DNA of 64,000 nt, from the NCBI GenBank assembly GCA_014218235.1, contig CM024766.1, forward strand, positions 68,561,207 through 68,625,206. Direction: 5' to 3'. Source of the stretch: Colocasia esculenta (taxonomy: Eukaryota > Streptophyta > Magnoliopsida > Alismatales > Araceae). Made by a program: the position numbers and the translations under genes. Of this stretch, positions 33,368-45,430 are shown piece by piece (position 1 is the stretch's first letter; the number at the start of each line of letters is the position of its first letter). Below the pieces are notes generated by a model that worked only from the letters and a program-made list of their open reading frames with translations, did no database searches and was not told the origin of the DNA.

Positions 33368-35227
33368 TGTTGCCCAATTGACGAGCCCAGAGGGGGGTTG
33401 AATGGGTCTTTTTAAAATTATTTGATTTGTACCTGTACTTAAGACTTTCACACAAAGACGTTCTTCGATGAAGGTTAGTGAAAGTTAGAGTAAACAGCAA
33501 ACACACACACATGTAATCAATCACATAACACAGAGTTTATCCTGGTTCGGACCTCCTCTCCTTAGGAGTCCTACGTCCAGTCCTTGAACAATAACTCAGG
33601 AAAACACTATCTAGGGTACAGTCCCCCTATGGACACTACAACACCCAGCTCAGCTGGTCTTCCTTCACACGAAGGGAACTACAACACCCTGGATACCCCA
33701 CCAGGTCTTCCTTCACGACAGAAGGGAACTAAAAACACCCTGGATATCCCACCAGGTCTTCCTTCACCACGAAGGGAACTAAAACACAATAAAGATGATC
33801 AATAAAATCAATCCCCTAGATCAAGCTTTAACAAGCCACGATCTGAAGCAAATAGCCCTGAGAGAAGGAGATCTAAACAATGGTCTCTCTCAGAACTACA
33901 CAGGCTCTCTCTCAAGATTTCTATTATGGCACAGAGATCTAAAGAGCTTGAGACAGATTTGGAATGAGACGCTTGGCTCTTGGATTCTCACAGAAGATTT
34001 GAATTGCTAAGACTTGCTTGTAGTATTCATTGGTTTTTGGCTCTCATCGGTTCTTCTGGAGCTTGTCTTGTATTTGTATCTTCAATTTGAAATGTATTCA
34101 TTGAAGTATCCGTTGTCTCTAGCTTTGGTAAACGTTAGAATGAGTAGGCTTTGCAAGCTTTTAGTCAACAGTCTTTTATCCATTTGTGCACGCAAGATCT
34201 ACTGTATTATTCTTTGGCTTCTATTTTGTCCAACTTTGTAAGATGGACTGTCATCAAATATCTGCACACATTTCAAGCTTAAACAATAGATAGCTAAGTT
34301 GTCTCTGATGTCAGTCAATGTTAGAACAAATAGTCACAGAAATAGTAAAGCCAAATAGCTATTCTAAAAGATACACACAGAGTAAGCACGATAATGGACA
34401 ATATCATCTGCATGCATGCAGAGATACGTTCAGTCTACATTAATTGCAAAGTAGTCAGACAGATATGCGAAGACTTTGACTATTCAACACTTTCAGCAAT
34501 AATATAAATATCAAGTTGATGTAAACATGAAGTCGATGCTTTTATGACTTATGAAATCGTTATGCGTTGATAGGCAAATCGTTATGAGACATAACCAAGT
34601 CGTTATGTCTACTGAAGAAATCGTTAAGGAGAGCAAATCGTTGTGTTTTATGAAGAAATCGTTATGAACACTTAAGAAATCGTTACAGAAAGCAAATTGT
34701 TGTGTTCAATGAAGAAATCGATGCGATGTCTTAAGGAATCGTTACGACGAGCAAATCGTTATGAGTTCTTAAGAAATCGATGCGATGTCTTAAGGAATCG
34801 TTACGACAAGCAAATCGTTATGAGTTCTTAAGAAATCGATGCGATGTCTTAAGGAATCGTTATGACAAGCAAATCGTTATGAGTTCTTAAGAAATTGATG
34901 CGATGTCTTAAGGAATCGTTACAACGAGCAAATCGTTAAGATACTTATAAAATCGTTATAGCTTTATTGAAACCGATATATACTAAGGAAATCGTTGTGA
35001 TTCTCAACAGAAGTCTATGTGGACTTAGAAATATCATCTGATATTAACATTGCTACCAAGGTGTTAATACTTACCAAATGGGCTTGATTTTCCTTGAGAT
35101 TTTTCCTGTGCTCAAAGACTTGTAGAAAATGTTGTTAGAAAACTTTGACAGGGTTTTGTTAATTACATTTTGTTATTCACCAAAATAATTATGTAATTAA
35201 AATTACATGGGAACAGACTGATCATCA
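33368..35227 (-). repeat. Element X 5' LTR
   Basis: 1860 bp, the direct copy of 22433-24292, followed by ATAAG. The 59-bp repeats lie at 34715-34947. Confidence 0.95.
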
Positions 35228-35460
35228 ATAAGGTGGCTGTCGACAGCTATTGACCCATCCAGAACCAGATTCTGGAATTTGGTCCCTATCTGTCGATAGG
35301 CCATAGGTAGCTGTCGACAGATGGTTATCATTTGTCGACAGGTAGGTTCTATCTGTCGACATCTACGGGTTCTTCTGGGTTCTGGAAGCATGATACCTGT
35401 CGACAGCTGGGCTCTGTCTGTCGACAGCTGGGCTTTGTCTGTCGACAGCCGCAGGTTGAT
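35228..35460 (-). repeat. CTGTCGACAG palindrome cluster in S3
   Basis: Seven or more exact or near copies of the 10-bp palindrome CTGTCGACAG occur in about 230 bases, with another just across the X insertion at about 22417. The last three are 26 bases apart (CAGCTGGGCTYTGTCTGTCGA units). Confidence 0.9.
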
Positions 35461-36027
35461 CTTCCATAAATGGTTTAACATCAACTTAGGAGACTCTTCT
35501 AAGAGTTCCTACTATTCCATGAAAGATTAACAACACCTAATGGATCTTATACACATTCCTTAACACATCCTACATGAAGAAAAAGATAGAACAATAGGAG
35601 ACAAATCTTACAGCATGGGTGGCATGGAAAACTTATAAAAGGAAAGTCATTGTGTATACTACTCTTCTAAGAGCTTCTTCCTTGCATCTAGTGGAAAGTC
35701 CATGTCAAGAGTACATGAACTCCAACTATAAACATGGACATAACTAAAAGAAACATGATAATCAGAAAAGAAAGCTATTCCTATTGGTTTCTACTGAACA
35801 TAAGTCAAGATAAGAACATGGTAAGACACTTAGACACAAGGTTCTTAACGAAAGAAAGAGACAAGAAGGAAAGAAATCCTACAAAACATGGAACAAAAGG
35901 AAATATGGGTTATACAAATGGAGAGCACAAGTATGAAAATAAGAAATGGAAGAAGAGTCATAGGGAGGAACCTACCTAGCCAAAGAGGAATTCAAATCCT
36001 CCTCTACTCCAGGTAAAAGATGCAAGG

Positions 36028-36200
36028 ATAGCAATGTGGCAGTAGCAGTTGTAGCAGTAGCAACTGCAAGAGTCGTAGCAGTAGTAGCTACAACAACAGC
36101 AATAGTAGGAACGACAACAACTTCAGCAGGAGCCACGGTAGCTTCAGCAAGAGTAACGACAACAACAGCTTTAGCAGGAGCAATGGCAGCACAAGAAGAA
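36028..36200 (+). repeat. Low-complexity trinucleotide tract
   Basis: A compound run of GTA/GCA/ACA/ACG triplets inside S3. It is open in several frames and translates into Ala/Val/Thr strings, which I read as slippage rather than a gene. Confidence 0.75.
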
Positions 36201-36950
36201 GAAAAACTCTCGTGGGAGCAGCTAAGGGAGCTTATATAAGCCTTGGGATTACATGCATGGTTGGCACGTAATCCCCCCCACCTGTCCTTGCAAAGACCCA
36301 CGCGTTGAGGTAAAAGCTTCCTACTCTCCCTTCTTAGCCACATTCACCATGAAGTTTCCACTGCCAACACGTTTCATGGAACGTGTAACCCAGTTACACA
36401 AGTAGTAGGAAAGCCTTACGTAGCCAAGGCTACGTAAGTAGAATTATCCCAAAAATAGTTTACATAAATAGAGCATAATTCATCTGGCCCCTTTTGTCCT
36501 TATATTTTGTATTCAAACGATATCCAATTAAGTTGAAATTTCAAATATAAGCTAATTGAAAGGTTTTACAATTTATGGTGATTTTAGGTTAATTTTTACA
36601 ATTAATTTTTCATCCCACAAAAATTACCCAGAAAATCATTGTGTCGACCTAATCTTGATATCCGGGCGTCAATAATTCAGGATATTTACGTTTCTAGAAT
36701 CAACACATTTTTTTTTAGAATTATGTTGTTTTCATATTTCAATTCCGTTATAGAATTCTGGTGGCGCCCTGTCGGAGTGCGCACATCTGAATACAGTATC
36801 GGGATTACTTTAATAATGTTGAAATATCTCTAAAATAAAGATAATTAGGTTTCTAGTAAGTATTTATGTCTTTTATGAAAATTATAATCTTATCTAATTT
36901 TTTATATCATATTATTATTTTGGTATTAAATTTTGGGGTGTTACAATCTA

Positions 36951-37639
36951 TGTTATAGGAGGGTCCTATAGAGGGGATTTTCCTATAAGACTTAAGATGA
37001 CGGCGATGATACCAATTGACTCTCCTAGTGTAGTTGTCACTACTCAAAGTTCTCCTAAGGGGAATGAACTTCCTAGTGGTTGCCTTGTGCAGAAATTCAT
37101 GAACTGTGATGTTCCAATGGAGATCTTGAGAGTGAGCTACTTCCTTGGCTTTGTAGTAGATAGTGTATCTCTCTTTCCACTTCAGAGAGACAGACTTCCA
37201 AAGAGTCTTATAGCCCTTACTTAGGAAGACAGAGGGAGATAGCTTCAACTTCTTGCATTTAGAACTGTCTTCATGATAAGATATTGCCCACTAATCTTTG
37301 GACATTCTTTCAGATTCTGCAAAACTGTGCTGAAAGTTCTTGAGGTACTGTGAATTCTTGGGGGCATGCATCATGGCAAAATGATGAAAGGATAGCTTGA
37401 TGTTGTATTTTATCTTGAACCTTACTGTTATCCTGATGTGCCTATTGAAGACAACTTGGGCAAACTACTTTCTGGAGGAAATGGCCCCTATCAGACTAGG
37501 GTGTAGTCCAGAGGGCAAACCAATGATCATAGAGGGAGTGATTTCTCTTTTCCCTTTAACAATCATATATAGTCCACTCCCCTTACTAACATCAGGCAAG
37601 TTCAGTCTAAACCTATCTTCATTAAACTTCTTCATTCTA
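36951..37639 (-). pseudogene. Element Y third ORF, middle/C-terminal piece
   Basis: The minus strand gives SLKWKERYTIYYKAKEV and NITVHEFLHKAT (about 37190-37070). These align with VLWAARYSAFFALKQD and PITLDRFLQRAS of X's third ORF, so the piece continues the ORF begun at 54686. Upstream (about 37640-37465) lies a stretch with LPDVSKGSGLYMIV. There are several frame changes and stops. ATCTA at its left border is S3's duplication; D interrupts it on the right. Confidence 0.65.
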
Positions 37640-38867
37640 ATTTTAATTACATAAAAATTCAAATAAATGAAAATAAATAATTTCCATAACATCAGAGTAT
37701 TTAAAACATACGTATCATTATCATATGTGCTAAAATACGTCAAAAAATTCCGTAAAAATAATAAATCAACCCTACACATTATTCCTATGTGTTTCACGAA
37801 GAATTTCATGCGATGAAAAATCTGATTAAATAAGTATACATCACATGGTGACCGATTATCCAAATAAGGAAACAAGTTGGAAAACCGTTAACACGGAAAT
37901 ACGACGCAATTATAAATTAAATAAAATATTGGAGAGACTTACAACATTATATATTAATGACCCAATATCATAATTTGGCCAATGGACAACATTTGGCTCA
38001 AAAATCAAATGAAGCAAGAAAATGCATGGAAATTCGTAGCTTAAATAAGCTGAAATTAGAAAGAGGCAATTGGAGTTGAATTGGGATGAGAACATGCATT
38101 CTTGGCAACCCAAATTCATGCCTAGCCATCCTTTGGGTTTGCTTGATGGCCAAGGCACTCCAATGGAGGAAAAAATCCTCAAATTAGGAAAGTAACAAGC
38201 CAAAACTGCAACCATAGTTTCCTTGTCATAATAGGACTCCTAAACACCATGGTTGCTTAAATACTCTCTATTAAACCCTAGGGACGAGTTTTACAACTTG
38301 TTGGGGTCGTCTGGAGGAGTGTTGGGAGGCTGGGGAGCTGTGGATCGACTATAAGAAGGACATCTTCTTCCCCTGTTCGTCTGCTACGACCTGTGCAAAC
38401 CGTCCCCTTGGAGTCGAGCAAAGGTAGATCAAACCTAAATCCCATCGTGCAAGGCTTATACCCCTGGAAAGAGGGTCAAGTCTACGTTCTAAACCAAGTG
38501 GAATGCCCAATTTCCATGCAGTATACACGGAGTATTAGGCGTTCTTCAAACAGTGGTCTGAACAAGGGATTTCTAAAGAATGAGACTTCATCAACCTAGA
38601 AGGTAGGTTTTCTTGGTCCAAACATTAACATATCTTATACCAATGTGTAGAGAATCAAGTTAACTTTTGTTTCCCACCAATTTCATTGAATTCTAATGAG
38701 TACATGTAGAGTTATAGGCGTTTTGCCAAAGTCGCGCATGTTTGAGACTTTTTACGTTCGTGTCAATTTATCATGCATCTAGAGGTCATTTAAAATTATT
38801 TTAAAAACATAGTTCGCACCTATTCCATGTTCCCTACAACTTTCATGTTGAGACATTTGTTCGAAAA

Positions 38868-39944
38868 TGTGATGACCCAACCAGTAAACTGGCCTAACAA
38901 CCATGCTAGTTGGTAGACTTCCCAGGAAGGTCACCCATCCTGGGACTACTCCCAACTGAGCATGCTTAACTTCAGAGTTCTTTTCCTACTCGAGTTCTGA
39001 AAATAACTAGTCCGGATTGTTGGTAGTCTGCTGATTTAGTCCATTTAACATATTCTTATATGGGGTGTTACAATCTACCCCTCTTATATAAGCGACGTCC
39101 TCGTCGCTGCTCACATATAGCACACAATCAAACCCCAGGCATGCAGGATTCTAGAGGTGGCCCCCACATGCTCAAGAGGTGGCTCCCACTATGTAGCACT
39201 TTGCGCCATTGTGGACTCAAGAGATGGCTCCCATAGCATAGCACTTTGTCCTGTGTGGCACTTAGTTCCTGCACTTCCGACTGGGCAAGTCTCTGATACC
39301 ATTTGTGACGACCCAACCAGCAAACTGGACCAACAACCGTGCCAGTTGGTAGACTTCCCAGGAAGGTCACCCATCCTGGGACTACTCCCAACTGAGCACG
39401 CTTAACTTCAGAGTTCTTTTCCTACTCGAGCTCTGAAAATAACTAGTCTGGGTTGTTGGTAGTCTGCTGATTTAGTTCATTTAACATATTCTTATATGGG
39501 GCGTTACAATCTAACCCTCTTATATAAGAGAGGTCCTCATCACTATTCACATATAGCACAAAATCAAACCCCAGGTGAGCAAGATTCTAGAGGTGGCCCC
39601 TATAGGCTCAAGAGGTGGCTCCCACTATGTAGCACTTTGCGCCATTATGGCCTCAAGAGGTGGCTCCTATAGCGTAGCACTTTGCCCTGTGTGGCACTTA
39701 GTTCCTACACTTTTGGCTGGGCAAGGCTCTGATACCATTTGTGATGACCTAACCAGTAAACTGGCCCAACAACCATGCTAGTTGGTAGACTTCTCAGGAA
39801 GGTCACCCATCCTGGGACTACTCCCAACTGAGCACGCTTAACTTCAAAGTTTTTTTCCTACTCGAGCTCTGAAAATGACTAGTCCGGGTTGTTGGTAGTC
39901 TGCTGATTTAGTCCATTTAACATATTCTTATATAGGGTGTTACA
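38868..39944 (-). mobile_element. Cassandra TRIM, three-LTR tandem form
   Basis: Three 205-bp LTRs (38868-39072, 39304-39508, 39740-39944) alternate with two 231-bp internal segments. On the minus strand each LTR runs TGTAACACC to (A/G)TCACA. Each internal segment opens with AATGGTATCAGAGACTT (initiator-Met PBS) and closes with AAGAGGG(G/T)TAGAT (PPT). The LTR holds 5S rRNA-like sequence. No coding capacity is present, as expected for a TRIM that depends on enzymes of other elements. The tandem form is typical of unequal recombination between LTRs. Confidence 0.88.
38914..38992 (-). other. 5S rRNA-like segment in Cassandra LTR 1
   Basis: The minus strand reads AGTTAAGC(A/G)TGCTCAG, then AGTAGTCCCAGGATGGGTGA and CCTTCCTGGGAAGTC. 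These correspond to the box A, intermediate element and box C parts of plant 5S rRNA, in order and spacing. It is not a functional 5S gene: the 5' third of 5S has diverged. Copies in the other two LTRs lie at about 39350-39428 and 39786-39864. Confidence 0.88.
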
Positions 39945-42900
39945 CACATAGTCCAAACCACCATAAGAAGGACACATCACATCACATACACATAGACGTC
40001 ACCTAGGCAATACAGTGACGACTCTTGGACTGCGCAGACCGGGAGAACAAGTCTACACCCTAACCAGTGGTACTTGTCCACCTCCAGGATTTCATCCTAA
40101 TGCCCTTAGGATCACAATACATTGAACCTTCTCATGGGGACTTTTCCATGATACGGTTCCACTGCCCTCTATGGAAGCAGTGTCACACTTGGCACAATTT
40201 TACACATCACGTTTACCGATTTTTAACACATATTTTTACACATGACGCTCATATCTTATTCATTCTCTCATTCACAACATGACTCTATTTTCCTAATCAT
40301 GCCACTACAGATGGCAGAATTTATCATTCAGGAAGTTTCACCAATCAGGTTGGATTTCCAGAAATTAAATCATTTCACAATGGCATGCATTAATTACCTA
40401 TTTTTTTTACATGGAAAATTCATATTGCATGGTATAGTTGTCCAAATGACCTGAGAATTTAACCACATGCTGATTTCGGGTTTAGGACCCCACATGAAAA
40501 TTTTCACATTTTTCTGATCCAAAATGCGATTGCAAAAAATTTAACATAAAGTCCTGTATTATTCAAAATTCAATTTATCATGGTGTATAACATAAAAGTT
40601 CAGTTTAACAGATCATAACCCTGAACCCAATATACACAATACCACAGGAAATTTTCCCTGGATTTATTTCACAACACATGATTTACTGGAAATTTAACAA
40701 ATCCTACACATGTTTTCTATTTCCCAAGTATAAATTTTCAGTAAATCACATTGACATGGGAAAATTCCAGAAAATTCAGAGTAGAGACTGACGTATATAG
40801 ACATGGTTCAATGAGATTAGGGCATCATAATTTCCCACGGATTATTAGGATCATGGGTGAACATACATGGCCATTCTTCCACATGCATTTTAAATAAACA
40901 ATAACTCAACCATCCACAAAATAAATGCACAACCATTCTCCCACACATCCCAACATTCACATTACGTAGCATAATAGGTTTACAATATATCCTCATCGCA
41001 AAACACATCGAAAGTAATCATATATAAGGAGAGAACAATTCATTGTTCTGTCCAGACGAACTTAACGGCAAGCCATGGCCGTTAATGGAGATTGACGGCA
41101 AAATCGCTGGCCGTCAATGAAGATCTTCACGGCAATTTATGTTGCCGTCAAGTTCAGGTCTCTGCAGAATGCAGGACCCGAGCTCCAAATTCAAAGAGAA
41201 TGGGGGATCTAGGACACGAGGAAAAATACATAAAAATGATAAAACCCTACTTGACATCTACATGGACGATAGGGGTAGGTTACTTGCCTTTCAAAAACTC
41301 TCCAAAGGGATTAAATGGGTTGGTGATGCCCTCCTTGGGCAGTCCCAAGAAGCTCCCAAGATTGCCTTCCTCCGGGTTCTTGAGCAATCTCCACAGCAGA
41401 TCGAGGTCGGGGATGCCTTCCTCGATGTTCTAGCTACCTCCTTGTCGTGGTAGATGGCCGGAACAAGCTTCAAATCGCCGGATTAAAGGTTGCAAAGGTA
41501 GGGTTTTGCTCACAGCAGTTAGGGCTTTTCTCTATCTCCCAAAAGAGGTCAAGAGAGGGGGGGTTTAGAGCTGCACTCGGGTTCAGATATAGGAGAGAGG
41601 CCTCTCCTGTCCCGCAGGGTTGATGTGAACCCTTTCAGACCGTTGGGGACAGCTCCCTAATGAGTGAGCTAGCTTGCTCCCAGAAATCCGGCTCTGCAAC
41701 GCATGCAGATTAGAGAAATTAGCGTCCACATCGCTGGACGCTGGACTTAGTGTTGGCGTCCATATGGTTGACACCGACACAACACAAACTTCTATTGATC
41801 TTGACGCCAAGTTGGCCTTCGGCCAGAACTCAAAAACATGCAGAAACCATGCACAACTTATACCTATATACGTGCGATGCATATGTATTATCATGTACAC
41901 ACTACCACCATGCATTTCATACATTATTTACAACTAATTATACACATGCATACATAAGTATAAATAGTTAATACATACGTAGATATGTACATCTGTGCAT
42001 ACACAACATGAATTATTTACACGAAATTAAAATAATGCAACAAAATTCGAGGTCCTTACAGAAAAGCCCTAGTTTATGAGATATAAGCATTGCATGAGTC
42101 GCACCCCTGTGTTCCTGCGTTTTGGACGTTTTCGGTCTGCTCCTTGAAATGCATCTGGTCCCGAGTACGCGTTTCAAGCATCTAGTATCACGGCACTCAT
42201 GGGTGACGTGATCCTCTTAAAGGCATCCGCACAACCCGACGTGTTTCAAGCGTTGACGGGTCAACGCCTGCGTGGGTCTTCGCACTCACCTGGGAGTCAG
42301 CGCCGCTCTGAATCGCTGCGGCCGACCAAGATGCGTTTCATGCCTTTTTCCCACCCAATATTTATTAAATGGATTTCTTTAAAAGCGTCCATGTCCCCCG
42401 ACGCATTTCAAGCATGAAGGCGGCCACCAGTATGGATGCGATTTTGACTTTTCCTCGTTTTGCTGGTTTTCACTGTACACTGTGTTTTAAAGTGAGTCCA
42501 CTGTGTTGGACGCATATTTACAATCTTACCCGAGGTCTGTTTAACATGGTAGCTAGTGTGTATTTTTCATGTCTTGGGTCTGATCATTTTATGATGTCTG
42601 TTTAATGGCTTAAAAGTGTTTAACCCATTTAAAAGTTATAATTACGTGAATATTATTCTAATTACTTTCTTAATGATGTGATCATTCATGAAACTTGTGA
42701 TTCGCTCTTGTTACTGTTCTAGCTTGATTAAAATGATGATTCTCTTAAAATCTTGCAAACCCTTGTGTAGTTGAATGCATTGTTCATTGCATGCCATCAT
42801 GTTAAGTGCTTTCCGTGAGTTTAAAACCAATGGATTGTGGATTGAGATGCGTACATCACTACACTCTTGCACATCTAGGCATCCCTTTCTTGGGGATTTG

Positions 42901-44251
42901 GAAGCTCTCTATCGGTCATTCCGAATCGATAAGACTAGCGACCTTTTCTCTAAGACCTCCATAATTCTCCGCTCTCCATGGAATCCCACATGGAGGCCAA
43001 GTTGGTTGTACCATTGAAGTTCCTTGGAGATAGCGTGCACTTCCTCTCTCAACTTGTTCTCGTGAACAATCTAGACTAAAGCCATGTTTGAATTAAAGTA
43101 TAAATCGTCCGTTATGCTGTCAAATTTATCTCTTGACCATTGTTCTCAAAATCATGTTCAATTTACTCATTACTTGTTCTTGTCATCATCATGAACATGG
43201 CATTACATATGCTTACATCTTGAAACTCTCATTGGCCATTATTAATGACTGTGGGTATCTACATTTAAATTTAAGTGAGATGCTGACCGGGCACAGCGAG
43301 TGTCCAAGGGCTCCAGTCTAGCCCCAATGACGGAGGGTCATAAATATACTGTTAACCATGGGGTATAATGATTACTGGCATTGCATCTACGCTGGGAGTC
43401 GTGCGTGCGTGTTGAATGATAGATACAATAACCACATACACGTGTCTTGGTGTACATTCTTGATGGATATTTTCTTGGTGTACATTAGTGTCTACGTGCA
43501 TAATTAGTGTTACATGATCGTGCTCGTGCGTTCTTGCTTGCTTGCGTGATATGGTCATCCTGCATTTAATACAATTAGTGATATCTCGCGTTCTTGAAAG
43601 CTTTTGACATCAAGTGAAACCTTGCGTGCTTGTACAAAGTGAAATATTGCTAGTTCTATCTTGTTATATCCTTCTAGATCTTGTTCTATCATGATCACTC
43701 TATCTAGCTTGTTCATGTATTATGTTTTAATGAGTTTTATTCGTACATGCATATCATGACATTCATCGTGCTTACCTAGTTCTAAATTGTTAATCACTTA
43801 TATAATTGCCCACACATTGAGATATAAATCCTACTGGGCTAGTTTGCTCATTCCCTATTTTTAACCATTCTAGGTGGCTATGACATTCAAGAGGAAGAGC
43901 AAGTCGAGGATGAGAATGCGTCCGAGTGACGAGCATTCCAAATATGAGTCTATCTATAGTTAGTTTATTTTGAGTGTTAGAACATGTAGTAGGAAGTGAG
44001 GAATAAAATATACTTTTCTTTTTATTGAGTCTTAGTCCTGTAATAGTTTTCATTTGGAATACAATGAGTTGAGATTTAAATACAAGATTAGTTGAGTTCA
44101 ATATTTAGGCCCGATGATGATGTATGTTGTTATACATTTAGTGCATGCTAGATATAGGCTTATTTGCCGACTGTTCATGTCTCGGGATATCGACTTGAAT
44201 TATTCGCGTTATTAATATCCACTATGTAATTCTCAGGACGTGACAGTTTAG

Positions 44252-44264
44252 TGGTATCAGAGCC
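44252..44264 (+). other. Element D primer-binding site
   Basis: TGGTATCAGAGCC, six bases after the LTR end, is a perfect initiator-Met PBS. Confidence 0.92.
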
Positions 44265-44483
44265 TAGGAAATACCAAATAGGATATGTCTCAGGATTAGG
44301 AGATACCTATGGAACCTAGGTCATGGAAATTAAATATAGTACCTAGTGAGAATGGGTAGAGACTGGGAATATGATAGAATGAATAAAACACTCCTACCCA
44401 TTGACTCTGATAATGTATTTAGAGACATTAATTGATTTCCATCCTTTTCTTCGGAACCTTCATAACTCTTACACTCAACTGCA

Positions 44484-45430
44484 ATGGCTCGCAACCAGTG
44501 GCAAGCTATGCAAGAAACCGTGGCTAGATTGACTCAGGCTTTACAAAATGTGGTTCAGGCTGGAAATCAGGCTGCTGCTGCTGCTAGGAATAGAGCGGGT
44601 GATTTACACCGCAACTTTAGGAGTTTGAACCCCCCCCCCCCTCGCTTCTCTGGATCCCCTGATCCGAACGAAGCAGAGAACTGGCAGGAAGAGATAGAAA
44701 AGATCTTCCAAGTCATGCAATGCACTAACAGGGAGAAGGTGGTACTGGTCACTTTTCAATTCACTAAGGATGCTCGAGCATGGTGGAAGGCCACATCGGC
44801 CCACCTGCCTAATGTTGGCGAACTGGAGTGAGCTGCATTCCTAGAGATATTCTGGGGAAAATATTTCTCTAAAAGAGTGAAGGAGAAGAAAGCGGTAGAA
44901 TTTGCCGCACTGAAGCAGAAGGGAATGTCCGTAGCTGAGTATGAAGCTCAGTTCGCGCGGCTGGCTATGTATGCCCCATATCTGGTGGGCACGGAAAGAC
45001 TGAAGGAAAATCGGTTCATGGATGGGCTCAGGCCCATGTTCATAGAGAAGCTCGGACCTCACAACATTCAAACTTACACTGAGATGGTCCAAAGAGCTCA
45101 GCTGGTAGAAGACACCATGGCCAAAGTAGAGGGCATGAGGGGCAAGGACAACTCGAAGCCGGTCTTCGTCAAGAAGGGAGCACCTAATATTGCTCCAACT
45201 TTTTGTAACAATAGCATTAACAACAACAACAAGAGGCCGAATGCTAGAAAGGATGTTGCTGGAGACAAGAGAGTCAAAGTTGAAGGTAGGCAGTTGGCGG
45301 AAAACTGCAAATTCTGTGATAAACCAGGGCACCGAGCTGAAGAATGCTGGAAGAAGCTCAGGGTGTGCTTGAAATGCGGGGGTTGTGACCACCATATTCC
45401 TGACTATCCTATGTTGAAGGATCAGCTAGG
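44484..45430 (+). pseudogene. Element D gag
   Basis: It starts MARNQWQAM. It has an alanine-rich segment, a 10-base C run encoding Pro (about 44631-44641), FSGSPDPNEAENW, FTKDARAWWK, then a stop at 44829-44831 and the same frame resuming with AVEFAALKQKGMSVAEYEAQF. The CCHC knuckle is intact (CKFCDKPGHRAEEC, about 45310-45350), followed by a second Cys cluster (CLKCGGCDHH). This is the structural protein of a Tekay chromovirus. The C run is a likely site of length error. Confidence 0.88.

Larger units (their letters stand above)
22433..35227 (-). mobile_element. Element X: near-complete Sirevirus-type Ty1/copia
   Basis: Two 1860-bp LTRs flanked by ATAAG (22428-22432 and 35228-35232) enclose, on the minus strand, PBS, gag, pol in copia order (protease, integrase, RT, RNase H), a spacer, a long third ORF and two PPTs. 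The total is 12.8 kb. The long coiled-coil gag, third ORF and repeated GGGGAGA-type PPTs fit the Sirevirus lineage. It is the youngest-looking large element here, but gag, pol and the third ORF all carry stops, and the RT active site is altered. Confidence 0.95.
21008..36945 (-). mobile_element. S3: gypsy-type solo LTR, itself split by element X
   Basis: TGTCACGTCCCG at 21008 and GGTGTTACA at 36945 are typical gypsy LTR termini. ATCTA at 21003-21007 and 36946-36950 is the target-site duplication. Without X (22433-35227 plus one ATAAG duplication) the LTR is about 3.14 kb, close to the LTR sizes of A and D. No internal domains remain, so it is a solo LTR left by LTR-LTR recombination. Bases 21008-22432 and 35460-36020 hold no gene. 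Confidence 0.85.
38868..42060 (-). mobile_element. S4: 3.2-kb LTR-like insertion in D's 5' LTR
   Basis: GAAAA at 38863-38867 and 42061-42065 flanks a TG...CA unit, and removing it restores the D LTR as seen at 50150-50190. On the minus strand it starts TGTAAGGACCTCGAATTTTG, a common gypsy LTR beginning, so the right two thirds look like a solo gypsy LTR. The left 1.08 kb is the Cassandra array. Inverted copies of a GACGGCAA/TTGCCGTCA motif lie at 41065-41150. I see no gene in 39945-42060. Confidence 0.75.
37640..44245 (+). repeat. Element D 5' LTR with S4 nested inside
   Basis: Homologous to 48940-52390 from the TTTTAATTACAT stretch to GGACGTGACA. S4 occupies 38868-42060. Bases 42061-44245 hold GACGC-rich sequence with the hairpin GTCCACTGTGTTGGAC at 42496-42511 and no gene. 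Confidence 0.88.

Noticed and set aside
36036..36239. Ala/Val/Thr-rich open frame
   Set aside because: It is produced by a trinucleotide tract inside solo LTR S3; low complexity only.
38914..38992. A genuine 5S rRNA gene
   Set aside because: Only the internal promoter region and 3' part are conserved, the 5' part has diverged, and each copy lies within a Cassandra LTR.
39073..39303. Tandem satellite interpretation of the 436-bp repeats
   Set aside because: Each period contains a PBS, a PPT and LTR termini, which fits a TRIM trimer better than a satellite.
42775..43017. 80-codon open frame in D's 5' LTR, with a similar one at 50896-51138
   Set aside because: The similarity follows from LTR duplication; no domain or other coding evidence.
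44841..45395. 184-codon minus-strand open frame
   Set aside because: It is antisense to D's gag, which has the recognisable domain and zinc knuckle.
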